From Solobacterium sp. (lineage in GTDB: Bacteria; Bacillota_I; Bacilli_A; Erysipelotrichales; Erysipelotrichaceae): DNA of 64,000 nucleotides. Position numbers and translations under genes: made by a program. Under the pieces are notes generated by a model that worked only from the letters and a program-made list of their open reading frames with translations, was not told the DNA's origin and ran no database searches. The DNA is taken from NCBI GenBank assembly GCA_024696355.1, contig JAILGV010000030.1, positions 56,531 through 120,530 on the forward strand. Reading direction: 5' to 3'. Position 1 is the first letter of the stretch. Each line of letters opens with the position of its first letter. This document shows, one piece after another, positions 60,104 to 64,000 of this stretch.

Positions 60104-60924
60104 TGGAACATAAAAACAGCACACTGAACCGCCTGTACTACTGGCTGATCATCGCATTCTTCTATGCGCCGATTATTTATGTCGTCATATTCAGCTTTAA
60201 TTCATCCAAGTCTCTGACTAATTTCTCCGGCTTCTCGCTGCGCTGGTATCAGAAGATGTTTGCGGACAGAACGATCATGGAATCGATCTGGTACACCGTA
60301 GCCTGTGCAGTGATTGCAACGGCTGTTTCGACAGTAATCGGTACGATTACGGCGATCGGTCTTTCCAAAAGCCGCCGCATTATCAAAGAGGCTGTCACTC
60401 AGGTCAATAACCTTCCGATGCTGAATCCGGATATTGTCACCGCAATCGGGTTCATGCTCTTCTTTACCTCGCTGAGGATCCAGACCGGTTTTACAACCAT
60501 GGTCCTTGCTCATATTGCCTTCTGTATCCCGTACGTCATGCTGTCGATCACACCGAAGCTCCGCACGCTGGATCCCAACATTGCCGAAGCCGCACTTGAC
60601 CTCGGATGCACGCCGCTTCAGGCATTATGGAAGGTAATTATTCCTCAGATCAAAGAGGGTATCTTCTCAGGTGCACTTGTTGCATTCTCGATGTCGTTTG
60701 ATGACTTTGTCATCTCCCTGTTTACAACAGGTCCCGGCATCAACAACATCTCGATATATGTCTATGCCAATGTAAAGAGAATCAATCCGACAATCAACGC
60801 ACTGTCAAGCATTATCGTGTTCGTAATCACAGCTGTACTGATCATCATTAATGTCGTACCGATGATCCGTGAAAGAAGAAAGGGAAAAGAAAATGAAAAA
60901 AATCTCAAAGGCGCTCTTGATTAG
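60103..60924 (+). CDS. potC: Spermidine/putrescine ABC transporter permease PotC
   Basis: The 273-residue partner of PotB has six or so helices, the EAA loop AALDLGCTPLQALWKVIIPQI and the PotC-type segment FSMSFDDFVISLFTTGPG. The basic C-terminal tail (RERRKGKENEKNL) carries the ribosome site of potD, whose start lies 32 bp inside this gene. Confidence 0.94.
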   Translation: MEHKNSTLNRLYYWLIIAFFYAPIIYVVIFSFNSSKSLTNFSGFSLRWYQKMFADRTIMESIWYTVACAVIATAVSTVIGTITAIGLSKSRRIIKEAVTQVNNLPMLNPDIVTAIGFMLFFTSLRIQTGFTTMVLAHIAFCIPYVMLSITPKLRTLDPNIAEAALDLGCTPLQALWKVIIPQIKEGIFSGALVAFSMSFDDFVISLFTTGPGINNISIYVYANVKRINPTINALSSIIVFVITAVLIIINVVPMIRERRKGKENEKNLKGALD

Positions 60925-61990
60925 TTCTGCGGTCATCGCAATGACCGGCTGCTCCGCATCCTCCGGTAAAACGGAGCAGGTAATGGATGCACAGAAGGAA
61001 TTCGGATGTTCAACAATCAATGTTTACAATGCTGGTGAATATATCAGCGAATCTGCAATTCCCGATTTTGAAAAAGCATTCAATGCAACAGTAAAATATG
61101 ATGTATTTGAATCAAACGAAATCATGTATACAAAGCTGATGGGCGGCAGTGCGTATGATGTACTGGTTCCCAGCGACTATATGATCGAAAGACTGATGAG
61201 CGAAGGAATGCTTCAGAAGCTCAATCAGGAACAGCTGACTAATCTGGATCAGATTTCCGATGATGTCATCGGCATGAGAAATGTATTCGATCCTGCGGGC
61301 GAATATGCGGTTCCTTATTTCTGGGGTTCCGTCGGTCTTGTCTACAACAAGAATAATGTCGATCCTGCGGTAATCGAGGAAAAGGGATGGGACATCCTGC
61401 TCGACAGCACTTATGCCGGAAGAGTTTATGCATATGACTCCCAGAGAGATATGTTCATGGTTGCCCTGAAGGCTCTGGGATATTCCATGAATACAAGCGA
61501 TACCGATGAAATCAACGCTGCTTATGAATGGCTGCTCAGCATGAATAAAGCAATCACGCCGGCATATGTCACCGATGAAGTGATTGACGGCATGATCAAC
61601 GGAAACATGGATATTGCAATTATGTATTCCGGTGATGCTGCATATGTTCTTACCGAGAATGAAGACATGGCATGGGTTGAGCCGAAGCAGGGCACAAATA
61701 TCTGGGTTGACGCAATGGTCATTCCTTCCAACAGCGCATGCCCGGCACTCGCAAATGAATTCATCAACTTCATGGTTGATTACGACCAGCAGTATGCAAA
61801 CTCAGAAGAGATCGGATATTCAACACCGAACAAAAAGGCTGCCGAAGAACTGTCAGCCGGCACATATGAGGGAATCTCCGCATACTCTCCGAGAACAGGA
61901 TATGAAAAGGATGAAGTATTCCACTTCAATCCTGAAATGACAAAGAAACTCAGCGACCTCTGGACAAGAGTCAAGATGTCAATCAACTGA
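60893..61990 (+). CDS. potD: Spermidine/putrescine-binding lipoprotein PotD
   Basis: PotD captures polyamines outside the cell and delivers them to PotBC. The 365-residue lipoprotein has a signal peptide ending in the lipobox MTGC (C20) and a type-II binding fold: INVYNAGEYISESAIPDFEKAF, YDVLVPSDYMIERL, VPYFWGSVGLVYN and the ligand-site text WVEPKQGTNIWVDAMVIP. ATG 60893 has AAAGGGA upstream within potC. It ends the operon before a strong terminator. Potential ligands are putrescine or spermidine. Confidence 0.95.
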   Translation: MKKISKALLISSAVIAMTGCSASSGKTEQVMDAQKEFGCSTINVYNAGEYISESAIPDFEKAFNATVKYDVFESNEIMYTKLMGGSAYDVLVPSDYMIERLMSEGMLQKLNQEQLTNLDQISDDVIGMRNVFDPAGEYAVPYFWGSVGLVYNKNNVDPAVIEEKGWDILLDSTYAGRVYAYDSQRDMFMVALKALGYSMNTSDTDEINAAYEWLLSMNKAITPAYVTDEVIDGMINGNMDIAIMYSGDAAYVLTENEDMAWVEPKQGTNIWVDAMVIPSNSACPALANEFINFMVDYDQQYANSEEIGYSTPNKKAAEELSAGTYEGISAYSPRTGYEKDEVFHFNPEMTKKLSDLWTRVKMSIN

Positions 61991-61998
61991 CGGATTTC

Positions 61999-62025
61999 AG
62001 GAAGGACGGAAGTCCTTCCTTTTCT
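61999..62025 (+). terminator. Terminator after potD
   Basis: AGGAAGGAC (61999-62007) pairs with GTCCTTCCT (62012-62020) around GGAA, followed by TTTC. Confidence 0.9.
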
Positions 62026-62060
62026 GTCTGAAAATTTTTCTTTTATTGTTCCGTCAGTAT

Positions 62061-62089
62061 TTGCATTTTGATAGTTTATCTCGTATAAT
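62061..62089 (+). promoter_or_regulatory. Promoter of tRNA-Cys
   Basis: TTGCAT (62061-62066) and TATAAT (62084-62089) with a 17-bp spacer, 19 bp before the tRNA. Confidence 0.75.
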
Positions 62090-62108
62090 GATTTAGCGCT
62101 GATGGAAC

Positions 62109-62182
62109 GGTTCCTTAGCCAAGTGGTAAGGCAACAGACTGCAACTCTGTGAGCGCCGGTTCGATCCCGGCAGGAACCTCCA
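62109..62182 (+). tRNA. tRNA-Cys (GCA)
   Basis: The acceptor stem GGTTCCT (62109-62115) pairs with AGGAACC (62172-62178). The anticodon stem ACAGA/TCTGT encloses the loop CTGCAAC with anticodon GCA. The T arm is GCCGG-TTCGATC-CCGGC. The discriminator base is T, as expected for tRNA-Cys, and the CCA end is encoded in the DNA. Confidence 0.97.
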
Positions 62183-62186
62183 TGAA

Positions 62187-62216
62187 AAAGAGACTTCGTC
62201 AGTGAAGTCTTTTTTG
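62187..62216 (+). terminator. Terminator after tRNA-Cys
   Basis: AGACTTC (62191-62197) pairs with GAAGTCT (62204-62210) around 6 nt, flanked by A and T runs. Confidence 0.85.
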
Positions 62217-62247
62217 TTTCTTCATGATTGCTTATAATGTAACAGAT

Positions 62248-63993
62248 ATGAACAGACGTTTACGGGAAAACCTGATGACTGCGGCAGCGGCGCTTGTGCT
62301 GACCTGCCTTTGTCTTTTTCCGGTGTTCAGACCGGGGCTTTACCGTTCGGCAGATCTCCTGTTTCATCTGAGCAGGCTGGACGGCATCGTTCAGGCTTTT
62401 TCGGACGGCCAGCTTCCGATTGCCGTATATCCTTCCAAAAACTTCGGATTCGGCTATGCCAGTCCCTTGTTTTACAGTGACCTGTTTCTGATCATTCCGG
62501 CACTCGCTGCATCGAAACTGGGAATTCCGCTTCTGACGGTCTTCAAGTTTCTGCTTTTTGTGTTCGTATATGCCGCTTCTTACGGCATGATTCATGTTGT
62601 TCACAAAAGAACATCGGTTTTTCCGGCAGGCGTACTTGCTGCATCTGTGCTTCTTTTCTGTAATTATTACCAGACGGATCTGTTTGTGAGAGGCGCCCTG
62701 GGTGAAATCATGGCGCTGGCTTTTCTTCCGCTGATTCTTGATGAGATCTGTTCCTTCCTTTTTGACGGAAAGGACAACTGGCTGAGGCTGGCGCTGCTGT
62801 ACTGTGCCGTAATCAACAGTCACATCATCAGCTTCCTCTTTGATGTTCTGATATTTGCTGTTTTGCTGGCTGTTTTCGCACGAAAATGGATCATGGACAG
62901 AGGACGGCGGTTTACGCTGTACAAGGCTGTATCGGCCGGTTTTCTGCTTTCCTGCGTTTTCCTGCTTCCGTTTCTTCAGCAGTATGCGGCGCAGGATCTT
63001 GCCGTCAGGCATATGGATCCGTATCTGATGAGCCGCAGCGTTGTTCCGCTGAGGCATCTGCTTGATGATATCTGCCTGCAGTTTTCGTTCCGGTTTGGAA
63101 GCACTGCCGGGCTGAAGGCGATGGATCTGTATAAAAATGCCGGTCTGATTGTTCTGCTTGTGATACCGGTTTACTTTCTTCTTTACGGCGGAAAGAACCG
63201 GTGGCTGGATTCTCTGGCGCTGATCACTGTATTCTGCGTACTGTGCTCCACAGGCCTGATTCCGCTGCAAAAGCTTCATGTCTTTGATTTCATCCAGTTT
63301 CCCTCCCGTTTTTACATGCCGCTGATTGTGATATCCTCATTTCTTGCCGGATACTGCTTCAGCCGCATGAACAGGAAAATGCTCTGCATCTGCGGTGTGC
63401 TGACAGCGGCATATTCGCTGTGGAATGTGTCCTATCTCTTTCTGGCTGCGGCCAAAGGAAGTGATATCCTGATTATCGATGAACAGTCACAGGCAAAGGA
63501 GATGTTTGAAGACTGGATTTATGCCGGGGAAGGCGCATATCCGGAATATTCGACACATAACTGGGAGGAAGTGCACGGAGGGGAATACCTGCCCTGGACC
63601 AATGATTTTAACTACAGCTGGTATCCGAAGGCACCGGTGATCGCCGCCGAAGAGTATGTGATCGAAGACTTTCAGCGCAGCGGCACGGAGTTTATATTTG
63701 CCGTCGACAGAGAGGAAAGCATGCAGATCATTCTGCCGCTTTCCTGGTACCCCGGCTATACCTGCTTTGAGGTTGATGAAAACGGCAGACGGATTGCGGA
63801 AATTCCCGTCGGTGCCCAGCAGTATACGCAGCTTGTTTATTTCTCATCGCTTCCCGGCAGACATATTTACCGCATTCATTATGACGGAACAACGGTTCAG
63901 AAAGTCTCGCTCGCTGTCAGTTCATTAACGGCACTGGCGCTTGCGGCTTATGCTGTGAGGAACAGGATCCTGAACAGGAGAAAAGGGCTTTGA
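62248..63993 (+). CDS. Large polytopic membrane protein (PF10131/YfhO-like GT-C fold)
   Basis: The 581-residue protein has about ten to twelve membrane helices and a C-terminal soluble part (about 420-560, with YAGEGAYPEYSTHNWEEVHGG and REESMQIILPLSWYPGY). The first loop, SADLLFHLSRLDGIVQAFSDGQ followed by NFGFGYASPLFY, is the signature of membrane proteins called 6-pyruvoyl-tetrahydropterin synthase-related, which look like GT-C glycosyltransferases for surface sugars. I chose ATG 62248; the earlier ATG 62224 lies upstream of TATAAT (62233-62238). No ribosome site is seen, so the mRNA may be nearly leaderless. Confidence 0.75.
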   Translation: MNRRLRENLMTAAAALVLTCLCLFPVFRPGLYRSADLLFHLSRLDGIVQAFSDGQLPIAVYPSKNFGFGYASPLFYSDLFLIIPALAASKLGIPLLTVFKFLLFVFVYAASYGMIHVVHKRTSVFPAGVLAASVLLFCNYYQTDLFVRGALGEIMALAFLPLILDEICSFLFDGKDNWLRLALLYCAVINSHIISFLFDVLIFAVLLAVFARKWIMDRGRRFTLYKAVSAGFLLSCVFLLPFLQQYAAQDLAVRHMDPYLMSRSVVPLRHLLDDICLQFSFRFGSTAGLKAMDLYKNAGLIVLLVIPVYFLLYGGKNRWLDSLALITVFCVLCSTGLIPLQKLHVFDFIQFPSRFYMPLIVISSFLAGYCFSRMNRKMLCICGVLTAAYSLWNVSYLFLAAAKGSDILIIDEQSQAKEMFEDWIYAGEGAYPEYSTHNWEEVHGGEYLPWTNDFNYSWYPKAPVIAAEEYVIEDFQRSGTEFIFAVDREESMQIILPLSWYPGYTCFEVDENGRRIAEIPVGAQQYTQLVYFSSLPGRHIYRIHYDGTTVQKVSLAVSSLTALALAAYAVRNRILNRRKGL

Positions 63994-64000
63994 GGACCTT

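Noticed and set aside
62260..63279. 339-codon open frame on the minus strand
   Set aside because: It lies fully antisense to the large membrane protein gene and its product is an unnatural Lys/Gln/Arg-rich chain, the usual shadow of a hydrophobic gene.

Overview
The window is a dense, low-mobility stretch of bacterial chromosome of about 47-48% G+C (estimated by eye). It reads as a member of the Bacillota, most likely class Erysipelotrichia. The support is gene content: a Bacillus-type RNase P RNA behind gpsB, rny-ymdB, dnaD-nth, recU-pbp1A, yqeH-yhbY-yqeK-rsfS, ParE/ParC, a streptococcal-type Ami/Opp transporter and a split transketolase. The class assignment is inference. UGA is an ordinary stop. 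I see no insertion sequence, prophage, CRISPR array or other clear sign of recent transfer.

Layout. 1-10.6 kb: an L-ascorbate utilisation locus. ulaG, an unknown beta-propeller-like gene and ulaE (cut by the window edge) run leftward. ulaC-ulaA-ulaB (PTS EIIA, EIIC, EIIB) run rightward from a shared regulatory region holding a 29-bp palindrome. A HAD phosphatase, a DeoR regulator, a Cof phosphatase, a DUF3592-like membrane protein and a two-subunit transketolase follow, which fits entry of pentose phosphates into the non-oxidative pathway. 10.7-14.1 kb: two tandem CNNM/CorC-like membrane proteins and a P-loop kinase. 14.1-16.7 kb (leftward): plsY, an esterase and butyrate kinase. 16.9-23.8 kb: parE-parC-yqeH-yhbY-(relic nadD)yqeK-rsfS. 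23.9-29.6 kb: a thioredoxin-fold membrane protein, dnaD-nth converging on recU-pbp1A, then gpsB. 29.6-44.3 kb: rnpB, pgsA, recA, an unknown gene, rny, ymdB, ferredoxin, miaB, an RNase J-family protein, a SpoIIIE/FtsK translocase, a FeoB-associated Cys-rich protein, the ymfF/ymfH pair and a short SSB. 44.4-50.1 kb: ffh, pcp and a small surface-polysaccharide-like group (flippase, glycosyltransferase, secreted SGNH protein). 50.2-57 kb: oppABCDF. 57-62 kb: an XRE-cupin regulator with potABCD. 62.1-64 kb: tRNA-Cys and a large membrane protein.

Most operons use 1-17 bp overlaps and end in clear intrinsic terminators. The observations most worth following are: a PotA ATPase whose TOBE domain is interrupted by two Ig-like repeats; a YqeK fused to a NadD remnant that has lost its HxGH motif; an RNase J paralogue lacking several metal ligands; a near-identical 16-bp operator in front of the ferredoxin gene and the FeoB-associated gene; duplicated operators flanking the pot promoter; three membrane-protein genes whose -10 boxes lie so close to the start codon that their mRNAs may be leaderless; and the cytoplasmic beta-propeller gene inside the ascorbate operon.
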